Positions 33,020 through 42,501 of a stretch of DNA of 64,000 bases are shown here, piece by piece. The DNA is taken from the NCBI GenBank assembly GCA_965204685.1, contig OZ242004.1:3410001-3474000 (forward strand), in the 5' to 3' direction. Source of the stretch: Bin87 sp965204685. Lineage in GTDB: Bacteria; Chloroflexota; Dehalococcoidia; Lucifugimonadales; UBA3495. A model generated the notes under the pieces. It was not told the DNA's origin. It searched no databases and was given only the letters and a program-made list of their open reading frames with translations. The stretch's first letter is position 1; the number at the start of each line of letters is the position of its first letter. The position numbers and the translations under genes are program-made.

Positions 33020-35629
33020 TTAGCCGAAATACAACGCCAGCTCGTCCCGGTTCCGGTCCAGCCACGCCACGTTCAGCGCGATGCGCTCCAGTGCCTGCCG
33101 GATGGTGCGCTCGGCGGCCGGTGTAGGATGCGCCTCGAAGAACGCCTCAACGTCGCCCCGCTGCTCGTTGGTGGTGAAATGGTTGGTGATGGATACCAGG
33201 CGCATGAGCCCAAATCCGCCGCCGCCGTACCTGCGGTCGAACTCCTCCCATTGTTCCTTCAAGAAGTCCCATGCGAGGTTCCGGCCCCGGTTGTTGGCAG
33301 CCACGGCGGTGACCACGAATATCGTGTCCTGCAGCCGCACGTCGTCGGTAAGCGACCGCTCCAGCGTCTCGCGCAGCAGTTCCTCCTGCTGGAACCGCGC
33401 CATGGAAATCAGGAACCGGATCTTCTCCTCGTGCAATTCGGCGGCCCGCTCCAGCTCCCACATGCGGTCGTAAACCGCACGGTCGCCCGACTGCGCCACC
33501 AGGCTGAACACCACTCCGCGCAGGTCGGGCCTCACGTTGGATGGATCGTTTTGGTAGGCCACGAAAAGCTCCTGGGCCTGGCCTATGATGTCCGGGTCAC
33601 CGTACACCCCGGCCTGGCTCAGAACCGTCGACCGCGTCAACGAGTCCAGATGGCCTTCGCCCGGTCGTGCCTCCCAGCCCGACCGCTGCGCCGCCGGCCC
33701 GAACAGTCGCCGTCCGAAGGCGTGGTACGCGCCCCGGTACGGTTCGTCGGAGATCAGGCTTTCGATCTCGCGGAGGTTGGTGGCCAGGTCGCTCCATACC
33801 GATGCGTCCGTTTCGTCCTGGTAGGACTCCGCCAGGGCCAGGAAGCGCGTCACCGGCAGCAAACCCGCCCGGGACAACGCAAACGCATCGTTCTGGATGC
33901 CCAAGCGGTCGGTAGCCGGTAGCGTCCGGTCGGCCACCAGCGAGGCCAGCCTTTCCCGGTCCGTGTCCGTGTAGTTCACGCGATAGAATCCGGTCTGATC
34001 GGGATTAACCTTGAACCAATCCGGTTGCGCTGGCGAGGCAACCTCCACGGTGCCCGTGGCCCCGCTGACCAAGTGTGCCGTGACCGGAGCGCCGTCTGCC
34101 GCGACAGTCAACGGCACGGGCCAAACCTGCTCCTCATCGTCGCCGCTGTCCTCTCCCAGGACCGAGTCAAAGACGAACCGCTCCTGTCGCACTTCCAGCG
34201 ACAACCCGCTTGCGGTGTTGGTCGCCGCCACGTCCAGCACCGGGTATCCGGTCTGGCCGGTCCAGCTGCTCATGATGGAGTTCACCGGCTGACCGGAAGA
34301 TTCTTCCAGCGCCGTCCACAGGTCCGTGGTGCGCGCGTTCTGGTAGGAGTGGCGCGTCAGGTAGGTGTTCAGCCCGATCCGGAACACGCTGGGCGTCAGG
34401 AAATGCTCCAGCATCCGCAGCACCGACCCGCCCTTGCTGTAACTGATGGCGTCGAACAGCTGGCTCACTTCCGCCGGATTGGCGACTTCTTGCTCGATTG
34501 GGTGCGAGTTTTTCAGGCCGTCCAGATTGAACGCCCGGTTGGTGTCCATGTTGACGAACTGCGTCCACATCGACCACTCCGGGAACAGCCAGTCCACCGC
34601 CTTGGTGCCCACCCACGTGGCGAAGCTCTCGTTCAGCCACAGGTCGTCCCACCACTCCATGGTCACCAGGTCGCCGAACCACATGTGCGCCATCTCGTGG
34701 GCTACCACCTCGGCCACGCGCTGCCGTGTGCCCGCCGATGAGTTCTGCGGATCCACCAGCAGCGCCGTCTCCCGGTAGGTGATGCAGCCCCAGTTTTCCA
34801 TGGCCCCGGCGGCGAAGTCGGGTATGGCCAGGTGGTCCAGCTTGGGCAGCGGGTACGGGATGCCGAAGTAGTCGTTGAAAAACGACAGCATCTTGACCGA
34901 TGTATCCAGCGCGAATTCTCCCTGTTCCTCCTTGCCCCGGGTCATCCACACTCCGATCCGGGTTCCGTCCGCAGCCTCCTTTTCGATGTGCGTCAGGTCC
35001 CCGATCACGAACGCCAGCAGGTAAGTGGACATCACCGGCGTCTTGTCGAACAGCAGGGTTTTCACCCCGTCGCCGCTGCGAGTTTCCTCGATGATCGGCG
35101 TGTTGGAAACGGCTTCCATCTCCTCCGGCACGTTCAAGGTGACCTGGAAAGTCGCCTTGGCCGCCGGCTCGTCCCAGCATGGCAATGCCCGCCGCGCGTC
35201 CGTAGCCTCAAACTGGGTGGTTGCCAGGTAAGCGGTCTCGCCTTCGGGGTTCACGTACTGGCTCCGGTAGAACCCTCGCAGCTTGTCGTTGAGTTCGCCG
35301 GTGAACGACATCCGCAGGTGCTGGTTGCCCACCAGTCCATCCGCCGGAGTGCCCGGGATGCTGATGGTGACGGTTTCGGCGTCGGCATCATAAGCAATGT
35401 TGCTGGCCGCCTGTTCCTGTTCGCCGTTTGTATCCGTCCAGCTGACGGTCGCGGAATGTATCTCAATCTCTGAGCAGTTGAGCATGATTTCGGCGGTGCC
35501 GGGTTCCATGCTCACCGTTACGTCAACCTCTCCGTCGAAGGTGAAGTCGTCGAAATTCGGCGTCAGAATCAGGTCGTAGTGGATGGGGCGAACGTTGTCG
35601 GGAAGTACAACAGCTTCGGCGGACGGCAT
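33020..35629 (-). CDS. pepN: Aminopeptidase N (M1 metallopeptidase)
   Basis: Zinc exopeptidase that trims N-terminal residues from peptides. The 869-residue chain has the N-terminal beta domain, GAMENWGCITYRE, the zinc motif VVAHEMAHMWFGDLVT with the downstream ligand Glu in WLNESFATWVG, and the C-terminal ERAP1-like helical domain. No signal peptide is seen, so it acts in the cytoplasm. ATG 35629 has GGAGG eight bases upstream. It diverges from the antiporter gene. Confidence 0.95.
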   Translation of the reverse strand: MPSAEAVVLPDNVRPIHYDLILTPNFDDFTFDGEVDVTVSMEPGTAEIMLNCSEIEIHSATVSWTDTNGEQEQAASNIAYDADAETVTISIPGTPADGLVGNQHLRMSFTGELNDKLRGFYRSQYVNPEGETAYLATTQFEATDARRALPCWDEPAAKATFQVTLNVPEEMEAVSNTPIIEETRSGDGVKTLLFDKTPVMSTYLLAFVIGDLTHIEKEAADGTRIGVWMTRGKEEQGEFALDTSVKMLSFFNDYFGIPYPLPKLDHLAIPDFAAGAMENWGCITYRETALLVDPQNSSAGTRQRVAEVVAHEMAHMWFGDLVTMEWWDDLWLNESFATWVGTKAVDWLFPEWSMWTQFVNMDTNRAFNLDGLKNSHPIEQEVANPAEVSQLFDAISYSKGGSVLRMLEHFLTPSVFRIGLNTYLTRHSYQNARTTDLWTALEESSGQPVNSIMSSWTGQTGYPVLDVAATNTASGLSLEVRQERFVFDSVLGEDSGDDEEQVWPVPLTVAADGAPVTAHLVSGATGTVEVASPAQPDWFKVNPDQTGFYRVNYTDTDRERLASLVADRTLPATDRLGIQNDAFALSRAGLLPVTRFLALAESYQDETDASVWSDLATNLREIESLISDEPYRGAYHAFGRRLFGPAAQRSGWEARPGEGHLDSLTRSTVLSQAGVYGDPDIIGQAQELFVAYQNDPSNVRPDLRGVVFSLVAQSGDRAVYDRMWELERAAELHEEKIRFLISMARFQQEELLRETLERSLTDDVRLQDTIFVVTAVAANNRGRNLAWDFLKEQWEEFDRRYGGGGFGLMRLVSITNHFTTNEQRGDVEAFFEAHPTPAAERTIRQALERIALNVAWLDRNRDELALYFG

Positions 35630-35831
35630 CGCGTTTCCTCCGTGTTTTGCGTTCAAAAATGGGACGGGCCAAGTTTATCACAGGGCATCCGACCGCTTGT
35701 ACGACTGCCCGAATTGCGAAATAATGGGCCGCCGGATGGCTGATCATCTAACGTAAGTTTCCTGAACATATAAATACTGTTTCCTCGGCACGCTTCAATC
35801 TCCCTTCGTCCCTCTGTCGGAGACAACCAAT

Positions 35832-37538
35832 ATGCTTGTTGAACATTTGCCGTTCCTCGACATCACGGAACTGTTCAGAGTAGCCGGAAGCTCTATCCAG
35901 CTCCATCAATCGTTGTTAGCCCTCGGCACTCTGATCATAGCGGCCAAGTTGTTCGAGGGAATATTCCGCCGCCTGCGGCTGAACGCCATCGTTGCCTACG
36001 CCGCGGCCGGCATCCTTCTGGGCCCCGTCATGGACTTGACAGGAGTCTGGTCCGTTGACTCCACGCTGCACATTGAACTCCTTCTGACCCTCGGAGTCTT
36101 CATATTCTTCTTCCTCATCGGCCTGGACGAGATCGACATATCCAGCTTCATGGCAAGCCTGCGGGGACACTACTTCCTCGCCGCCGTGCTCTCCGTGATC
36201 TTGTCCCTCGGTATCTCCCTGCTGGTGACCACGGATCTGGTTTTCGATTTCGGCCTGCGGCTGGCCTTCACCGAGGCTCTAGCTCTGGCCGGCATCCTTT
36301 CCATGACCAGCCTCGGCATCGTGGTCAAGGTGCTGGTCGACGACGGTTGGCTCAAAGAACCGGTGGGAATGCAGATTTTCACCGTCGTGGTCATCGCGGA
36401 GCTGATCGTCCTCCTGGTAATCGGCTTCAGCATCGGCGAACACGTCCATGAGGTGTCGCCGGTCGGTATCCTGGTCCTGCTGGGCAAGGTCGCCGGTTTC
36501 GCCGTGGTGTCATGGATCCTGTCCTCCCGAGTCCTCCCGCCCGTGGTCGCGCTGCTCCAGCGTGTGATCCAAGTGCCGCAGCTATCCCTGGGCCTCCTCC
36601 TGGGTTTCCTGTTCCTCATCGTCTGGGGAGCCGAGCTCATGGGGCTGCACGGCTCTTTGGGCGCTTTGCTGTTTGGCGCTTCGCTTTCCGGGCTGCCGTA
36701 CCAGGTCCGGCGGGAAATTACCCCGGGGTTGCGGAGCGTGGCCGAGGGGCTGTTCGTACCCCTGTTCTTCGCTTCCGCCGGCCTGCAATTCAGCTTCTCC
36801 TTCATCACCCTGCCGGTCTGGACCATGGTCGCCCTCGCCCTGATCCCCCTGTTCGGCAACTTCATCGGCGCATTTATCGGCGCCTACGTTTCCCGCCTGA
36901 CGGTGCCCTACGCAGTGGCATCGGGCCTCATGGGCAAGGGCGTCGCCGAAATCGCCCTGCTATTGGTCCTCTGGGATTCCGGCGTCATCGACGAGGTGGT
37001 GTTCTCATTCCTGGTCCTGGTGATGTTCTGCTACATCCTCTTCATGCCGCCCGTCATCAGCTTTGCCGTTAGCCGGGCCAGCCGCCGGGATGACCTGCCC
37101 GATGAGCTCACCGACATTCCCCAGGGCATCGCCCATTTTGCTCTCGACAACATCACGGTTGACGACATCCTGGACCGCAGCCGTCACCATCCCGATCCTT
37201 CCGTCACCGTCCGCGACTTCACCGATCGGTGGACGATGCCGAACCAGCACGATTACGTCGTCGTCGAGAAGGGCTCCCTGGTCGGCATCGTCTCTCTGTC
37301 CACCTTCCGGTACTTGCCCAAAGCCAACTGGACCCGTACCTCCCTCAAGGACATTGTGCGTCGTGAGACCCCGGTTGCCTGGCCGGAAGAGCACGTCGAA
37401 GACGTACTCCAAAGAATGAACGAAACCTCGCTGTCGACGATGCCGGTGGTGGAACCCAAGTCCGAAAAGTTCGTTGGGGCCGTGACCCGCGAAGACATTA
37501 TTGAACTGATGATGACCGAGTTCCGGGGTGAGCACTGA
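35832..37538 (+). CDS. CPA2-family cation/proton antiporter with CBS domains
   Basis: Integral membrane transporter of the Kef/NapA-like type. The 568-residue protein has about 12 hydrophobic segments from residue 27 to 415, including LNAIVAYAAAGILLGPVMD and GKGVAEIALLLVLW. The C-terminal cytoplasmic part has a CBS pair (about 430-565; DNITVDDILDRS, LVGIVSLSTFRYLP, STMPVVEP). It exchanges K+ or Na+ for protons; the ion is not resolved. GGAG lies upstream of the ATG. Confidence 0.9.
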   Translation: MLVEHLPFLDITELFRVAGSSIQLHQSLLALGTLIIAAKLFEGIFRRLRLNAIVAYAAAGILLGPVMDLTGVWSVDSTLHIELLLTLGVFIFFFLIGLDEIDISSFMASLRGHYFLAAVLSVILSLGISLLVTTDLVFDFGLRLAFTEALALAGILSMTSLGIVVKVLVDDGWLKEPVGMQIFTVVVIAELIVLLVIGFSIGEHVHEVSPVGILVLLGKVAGFAVVSWILSSRVLPPVVALLQRVIQVPQLSLGLLLGFLFLIVWGAELMGLHGSLGALLFGASLSGLPYQVRREITPGLRSVAEGLFVPLFFASAGLQFSFSFITLPVWTMVALALIPLFGNFIGAFIGAYVSRLTVPYAVASGLMGKGVAEIALLLVLWDSGVIDEVVFSFLVLVMFCYILFMPPVISFAVSRASRRDDLPDELTDIPQGIAHFALDNITVDDILDRSRHHPDPSVTVRDFTDRWTMPNQHDYVVVEKGSLVGIVSLSTFRYLPKANWTRTSLKDIVRRETPVAWPEEHVEDVLQRMNETSLSTMPVVEPKSEKFVGAVTREDIIELMMTEFRGEH

Positions 37539-37630
37539 GGTCCCAACGCCCCACGATGCTATAATCTTCGGCTGTATCGTGACCGTTGCCGGCACGTCTT
37601 TAATCTGTGCCGGCCCGAGGAGGAACTGAA

Positions 37631-39034
37631 TTGGCCGCCCGCACTATGTTCGAAAAAATCTGGGATGCCCACGTGGTTCACGAGGAACCGGGCCAACCCT
37701 CGCTCATCTACATCGACCTGCACCTGGTGCATGAGGTTACTTCGCCCCAGGCCTTCGACGGCCTGCGCATGGCCGGCCGCAAGGTCCGACGACCCGACCT
37801 CACCGTCGCCACGGCCGACCACAATACCCCCACCTGGGAACTCACCCGCCCCATCGAAGACCAGATCTCCAAGGCCCAGCTGGACGCGCTGGATCGCAAC
37901 GCCGCCGAATTCGACCTGCCCTTCTATTACGACCGCTTCAGCGAGAACCAGGGCATCGTCCACGTCATCGGCCCCGACCTGGGCTACACCCTCCCCGGCA
38001 AGACCGTCGTGTGCGGCGACAGCCACACATCCACCCACGGCGCGCTAGGCTGCTTCGCCGTTGGTATCGGAACCTCCGAGGTGGAGCACGTCCTCGCCAC
38101 CCAGACCCTGCGCCAGTTCAAGCCCCGCACCATGGAAGTCCGCGTTGATGGGCAGTTGCCCAACGGCGTCTCCGCCAAGGACGTGATCCTGGGCATCATC
38201 GGCCACATCGGCGTCAACGGCGGTACCGGACACGTCATCGAATACACCGGCGAGGCCATCCGTGGCCTGTCCATGGACGGCCGCATGACCGTCTGCAACA
38301 TGAGCATCGAGGGCGGCGCCCGCGCCGGCATGATCGCGCCCGACGACACCACTTTCGACTACGTACGCACCCGCCCCTACGCCCCCAAGGGCGACGAGCT
38401 GGAAGCGCTGATCGAACAGTGGCGGCAACTCCCCACCGACTCCGGCGCATCATACGACCACACGGTCGTCATCAATGCCAGCGATCTGGCCCCCTTCGTC
38501 ACCTGGGGCACCAAGCCCGACATGGTCGTTCCCATCACCGGCCAGGTGCCGGACCCGAACTCTTTCGAGACCACCGCAGAGCGCGAGGCCGCCGAACGCG
38601 CCCTGGAGTACATGGGCCTGGAACCCAACCAGCGCATCGAGGACATCAAGATCGACCGCATCTTCCTCGGCGCCTGCACCAACGCCCGCATCGACGACCT
38701 GCGCGCCGCTGCCAGCGTCATTCGCGGCCGCCAGGTTAACTCCGACGTCTACGCCATGGTCGTCCCGGGTTCCGCCCGGGTCAAGGCGCAGGCCGAAGCC
38801 GAGGGCCTCGACCAGGTGTTCAAGGACGCCGGGTTCGACTGGCGCGTCGCCGGTTGCTCCATGTGCCTCGGCATGAACCCCGACATCCTGGATCCTGGCC
38901 AGCGCTGCGCCTCCACCTCCAACCGCAACTTCGAAGGACGCCAGGGCAAGGGCGGTCGCACCCACCTGGTCAGCCCCGAGATGGCCGCCGCCGCCGCCAT
39001 CGCCGGCCACTTCGTCGACGTGCGCGACTTCTAA
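37631..39034 (+). CDS. leuC: 3-isopropylmalate dehydratase large subunit
   Basis: Aconitase-family [4Fe-4S] dehydratase of leucine synthesis, acting with LeuD. The 467-residue protein shows VVCGDSHTSTHGALGCFAVG, the cluster cysteines in FLGACTNARIDD and in the late CSMCLGMNPD, and GRMTVCNMSIEGGARAGM. The start is TTG 37631 with GGAGG seven bases upstream; ATG 37646 is the alternative. Type I LeuC length. LeuD follows 64 bases downstream. Confidence 0.95.
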   Translation: MAARTMFEKIWDAHVVHEEPGQPSLIYIDLHLVHEVTSPQAFDGLRMAGRKVRRPDLTVATADHNTPTWELTRPIEDQISKAQLDALDRNAAEFDLPFYYDRFSENQGIVHVIGPDLGYTLPGKTVVCGDSHTSTHGALGCFAVGIGTSEVEHVLATQTLRQFKPRTMEVRVDGQLPNGVSAKDVILGIIGHIGVNGGTGHVIEYTGEAIRGLSMDGRMTVCNMSIEGGARAGMIAPDDTTFDYVRTRPYAPKGDELEALIEQWRQLPTDSGASYDHTVVINASDLAPFVTWGTKPDMVVPITGQVPDPNSFETTAEREAAERALEYMGLEPNQRIEDIKIDRIFLGACTNARIDDLRAAASVIRGRQVNSDVYAMVVPGSARVKAQAEAEGLDQVFKDAGFDWRVAGCSMCLGMNPDILDPGQRCASTSNRNFEGRQGKGGRTHLVSPEMAAAAAIAGHFVDVRDF

Positions 39035-39043
39035 ACTACCCGG

Positions 39044-39097
39044 TCATTGCGAGCTCAGCGCGGCTATCTCGTTGCGCTCGAAACGCGAGGAAGCAAT
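39044..39097. repeat. Dispersed-repeat remnant in the leuC-leuD gap
   Basis: TCATTGCGAGC near the 5' end and GCGAGGAAGCAATT at the 3' end resemble the ends of a common intergenic repeat of Chloroflexota and other bacteria (inverted ATTGC...GCAAT). The 3' end supplies the leuD ribosome binding site. Only one copy is seen in the window. Confidence 0.4.
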
Positions 39098-39098
39098 T

Positions 39099-39689
39099 AT
39101 GGAACCCTTTGTGCAACTGGAAGGCGTCGTCGCTCCCCTGGACGCCGTCAACGTCGACACCGACATGATCATCCCTGCCGTGTACCTCAAGAGTATCGAG
39201 CGCACCGGCTTCGGCCCGAACCTTTTCGACCGCTACCGGTACAACGAGGACGGCTCCGAAAACCCGGATTTCATCCTCAATCAGGGCCCCTATCGCAGTT
39301 CCAAGATCCTGGTTTCAGGTCCGAATTTCGGCTGCGGCTCCTCTCGCGAACACGCTCCGTGGGCGTTGGAGGATTTTGGCATCCGGTGCATCATCGCGCC
39401 CAGCTTCGCCGACATCTTCTTCAACAACTGCTTCAAGAACGGCCTGCTCCCCCTCATCCTGCCGGAAACCGACGTCCGCCGCATCATGGACAAGGCCAAG
39501 GACAACCCCGGCTTCCAGATCACCGTCGACCTGGAGGCGAAGCAGGTCCGCGACGGCGACGAGGAGATCGTCGTCGATTTCGAGGTCGACGACTTCCGCC
39601 GCTACTGCCTGCTCAACGGCCTGGACGACATCGGCCTCACCCTCCAGCACGAGGACGCCATCACAGCGTTTGAAGCCCGCCAAGGCTGA
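39099..39689 (+). CDS. leuD: 3-isopropylmalate dehydratase small subunit
   Basis: Swivelling subunit of isopropylmalate isomerase, 196 residues. It has NVDTDMIIPAVYLKSIERTG, NFGCGSSREHAPWALEDFGI, and IIAPSFADIFFNNCFKNGLL. ATG 39099 follows GAGGAAGCAATT; the frame extends to 39072 without a better start. It is cotranscribed with leuC. No leuB, leuA or ilv gene is nearby. Confidence 0.95.
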   Translation: MEPFVQLEGVVAPLDAVNVDTDMIIPAVYLKSIERTGFGPNLFDRYRYNEDGSENPDFILNQGPYRSSKILVSGPNFGCGSSREHAPWALEDFGIRCIIAPSFADIFFNNCFKNGLLPLILPETDVRRIMDKAKDNPGFQITVDLEAKQVRDGDEEIVVDFEVDDFRRYCLLNGLDDIGLTLQHEDAITAFEARQG

Positions 39690-39744
39690 CGGTCACCGGA
39701 ATCCGCACGTCGTCAGGGGCGCGGACGAAACCGCGCCTCTGCTT

Positions 39745-41097
39745 TTATTGTCCGGTTCCGAACCACTCCTTGACTCGCTCAGCGTAATCCGTCTCGTACC
39801 GTTGCATCCGTCCCTGGCGCACCTGTTCGTCAAGCGAAGGACGGCGCACCCCTCGAGGCGACAGCGGTGAGTAGCCGATAGTCTGCGCCTCTTCCAACGC
39901 CGCAATGTCGTCGTCGGTTCTGCCCAGCAAGCCGGCCAGGATGTCCCGGTTGTGCTGGCCCATGATCGGGGCGGGCTGAGGAGGAACCGCCGGCGTGTCG
40001 GAAAGTTTCCAGGGCCGGCCGGCGTAGGGTAGCGGTGGCATCCCGGTGTCCGAATGATGCTCCACTACCTCGTAGAACCGTCGCTCTTTCAGGTGCTCGT
40101 TGAACAGCAAGTCTTCGCTGTCCACCACTGCGCCGGCGGCGACACCCTCCGCCTGCAAGCGCGTCATCAGTTCGTGGTTTTCATGGCTGCGCGTCTCGAA
40201 ACCCAACATCTTGTCCAATTCCGCTCGATGCCGAATCCTGCTCAGCACGTCGGCGTAACGTTGGTCCGCCGCCCAATCCGCCCGCCCCATCACGCGGCAC
40301 AACGCCAGCCAGGCCTCGTCGCTGTCGATGGCAATGGCGATCCAACGGTCGTCCCCGGCGCACGGGTAGCAGCCGTGCGGCGACATGGCCGGGTCTTCGT
40401 TGCCGATCCTCTCCGGCACCCGCCCATTCACCGTCCAGTCCAGCAGCGCCTCCGGAATGGTCGCACTGCACGTCTGCGTCTGGGACACGTCGATGAATTG
40501 CCCCTGCCCCGTGTTCAGCCGGTGCATCAGCGCCAGCATCACTGCGGCTACGGTGTGTTCCCCGGCCGTATAGTCCGTGAACGGTATTTCCGACATCACC
40601 GGCCCGCCGCCGCGATACCCGGTGATGTACGCCAGTCCCGCCGCCCCTTCCGTCGCCGGACCGGTGGCGCCAAAGTTGGCCCAAGGACCCTCGAACCCAT
40701 ACCCGGTAGAGGACACCATGATAATGTCCGGCCGGATTTTGCGCAGATCGGCATACTCCAGGCCAAAGTTGCGGATGACCCTGGGCGTGAAGTTTTCCGC
40801 GAACACGTCGGTGACGGCGATCAGGTCCCGAAGTACTTCCCTGCCTTCGTCCCGGCTCAGGTCCAGCGTCAGGCCCAGCTTGTTCCGGTTCTGCTCGTAG
40901 AAGTTCGCTCCTCGGTTCCAGAACTCGCCGTCCACGTCGTTGTGGTACAGCGAGTCGGTGCGGTAGCTCTCCAGCCGCTGCACCGATTCCAGTCGAATCA
41001 CCTGCGCTCCCATGTCAGCCATCCACTTCATCGCCGACGGTATGGCGATGAGCTGGCCCATCTCCACGATGCGGACCCCTTCCAACGGACCGGCCAT
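39745..41097 (-). CDS. CaiB/BaiF family CoA-transferase (active type)
   Basis: Type III CoA-transferase that moves CoA between carboxylic acids. The 450-residue chain has VRIVEMGQLIAIPSAMKWMA, ENFTPRVIRNFGLEYADL, and the catalytic Asp175 in SEIPFTDYTAGEHTVAAVML. It starts two bases after the stop of the second CaiB gene, with GGAGG nine bases before the ATG, so the two are one translational unit and probably a heteromer. Substrate unknown. Confidence 0.9.
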   Translation of the reverse strand: MAGPLEGVRIVEMGQLIAIPSAMKWMADMGAQVIRLESVQRLESYRTDSLYHNDVDGEFWNRGANFYEQNRNKLGLTLDLSRDEGREVLRDLIAVTDVFAENFTPRVIRNFGLEYADLRKIRPDIIMVSSTGYGFEGPWANFGATGPATEGAAGLAYITGYRGGGPVMSEIPFTDYTAGEHTVAAVMLALMHRLNTGQGQFIDVSQTQTCSATIPEALLDWTVNGRVPERIGNEDPAMSPHGCYPCAGDDRWIAIAIDSDEAWLALCRVMGRADWAADQRYADVLSRIRHRAELDKMLGFETRSHENHELMTRLQAEGVAAGAVVDSEDLLFNEHLKERRFYEVVEHHSDTGMPPLPYAGRPWKLSDTPAVPPQPAPIMGQHNRDILAGLLGRTDDDIAALEEAQTIGYSPLSPRGVRRPSLDEQVRQGRMQRYETDYAERVKEWFGTGQ

Positions 41098-41098
41098 G

Positions 41099-42295
41099 TC
41101 AGATCACCTCCGAAGCCCGTAGCCAGGCTAGGTCTTGCGGGCCGTACCCCATGTCACCCAGCACCTCGCCATTATGCTCCCCCAGTTTGGGCGCCGCCTC
41201 CCTCACCGCCCACGGCGAGCCCGACATCAGGAACGGAGCCCCGGGAAACGTGATCTCGCCTAGTTCAGGGTGTTCCACCGGCACATAGTAACCCCTCGAC
41301 TGGATCTGCGGGTTGTCGATCGTCTCTTCGGGAGAATCGATCACGCCGTAGATGAACCGCTTCTGGTGCGCCGCATAGAAGATTCCCTGCTTTTGTTTGG
41401 TGGCGAAGATCTGGTCCAGGATGTCACCCAGCGCCTCGGCGTTTTCCAGCCGCGCCGAAGCGTTATCGAACCGCTCGTCGTCCAACTCCGGCGCTTCCAG
41501 AAAGTCCACCAGCACCTTCCAGTCCAGCGTCGCCCCCATACCGGGGTTAGGCAGCACGTACCCGTCAGACACGGCGCGCAGCCGGGTCAGGTCGCCCGTG
41601 TGGTTGGGCTGCCGCCGCCGCACGGCCCCGGTGTAGGTGTAGTTGTTGGTCACGTCCCGCAGCGCCGACGCGATGCTCTCCTGTATCGACACGTCAACCC
41701 GCTGACCCTGACCCGTCAGCCGCTGGTGATAAAGCGCCATCAGTGTTCCGGACGCCAGGTTGGTGCCGGCCTTGAACTGGGCCTGGTTCAGCGCGTGCTT
41801 CAGCGGCTCCCGGTCGTACGCCCCGAAGATGTACATCAGCCCGCCCAGCGCATATTCGACGATCTCCGTGGCTCGAAAATCACGCCACGGCCCGCTCTGA
41901 CCGAAGTTTGAAACCGACGCTACCACCAGCTTAGGGTTGTGTTTTCGCAACGTGTCAGCGTCCAGGCCCAGCGACGGCATCACGCGCGGCGCGAAGTTTT
42001 CCACTACCGCATCCGCGTCGGCCAGCAGGTCCATCAGGATGCCGCGCCCGGTCTCGGACTTCAGGTTCAGCGTGATACTGCGTTTGTTGGTGTTCAGGTA
42101 GAGGAACGGCAGGCTTTTCTCGCTGCCCGGCTCGTCGTGGTAGAACGGTGGCAGTCGCCTCCCCGGGTCGCCGCCGGGTCGCTCGATCTTCAGCACGTCG
42201 GCCCCAAAATCGGCCAACAGCTTGGTGGCGTAAGGCCCGGCGATGTGGTGGGTCAAATCGATTACTTTGACGCCCGACAGCGCTCCACTGCTCAA
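41099..42295 (-). CDS. CaiB/BaiF family CoA-transferase subunit lacking catalytic Asp
   Basis: The 398-residue chain has the same fold markers (VIDLTHHIAGPYATKLLADF, VVENFAPRVMPSLGLDADTL). Alignment on the shared G..xxxxxxxxALYH tail places Gln173 (LNQAQFKAGTNLASG) where the partner has the catalytic Asp175. It starts with TTG after GGAG. It is probably the non-catalytic subunit of a two-subunit CoA-transferase, as in some succinyl-CoA-dependent systems. Confidence 0.88.
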   Translation of the reverse strand: MSSGALSGVKVIDLTHHIAGPYATKLLADFGADVLKIERPGGDPGRRLPPFYHDEPGSEKSLPFLYLNTNKRSITLNLKSETGRGILMDLLADADAVVENFAPRVMPSLGLDADTLRKHNPKLVVASVSNFGQSGPWRDFRATEIVEYALGGLMYIFGAYDREPLKHALNQAQFKAGTNLASGTLMALYHQRLTGQGQRVDVSIQESIASALRDVTNNYTYTGAVRRRQPNHTGDLTRLRAVSDGYVLPNPGMGATLDWKVLVDFLEAPELDDERFDNASARLENAEALGDILDQIFATKQKQGIFYAAHQKRFIYGVIDSPEETIDNPQIQSRGYYVPVEHPELGEITFPGAPFLMSGSPWAVREAAPKLGEHNGEVLGDMGYGPQDLAWLRASEVI

Positions 42296-42501
42296 TGTCC
42301 TACTCCAGGTTGGATTCGGCAGTCATTCTAGACCCATAGGCAACTGCGCACAATCGGACCCGATTGCCCCTTAGGCCGGTCAACGGCAACCTCCAAGGGT
42401 GCTACGGCAGCCGGGTGATATACTCGCACACGACGCTGCCCTCCGCCGACAGGATGCTACAATGCCCCCGCCAAACAACACTATCGCTCAGTGAGCCCGT
42501 C

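Noticed and set aside
37559..38038. 159-residue minus-strand frame over leuC
   Set aside because: Antisense shadow, Gly/Val/Asp-rich, overlaps the well-supported leuC start.
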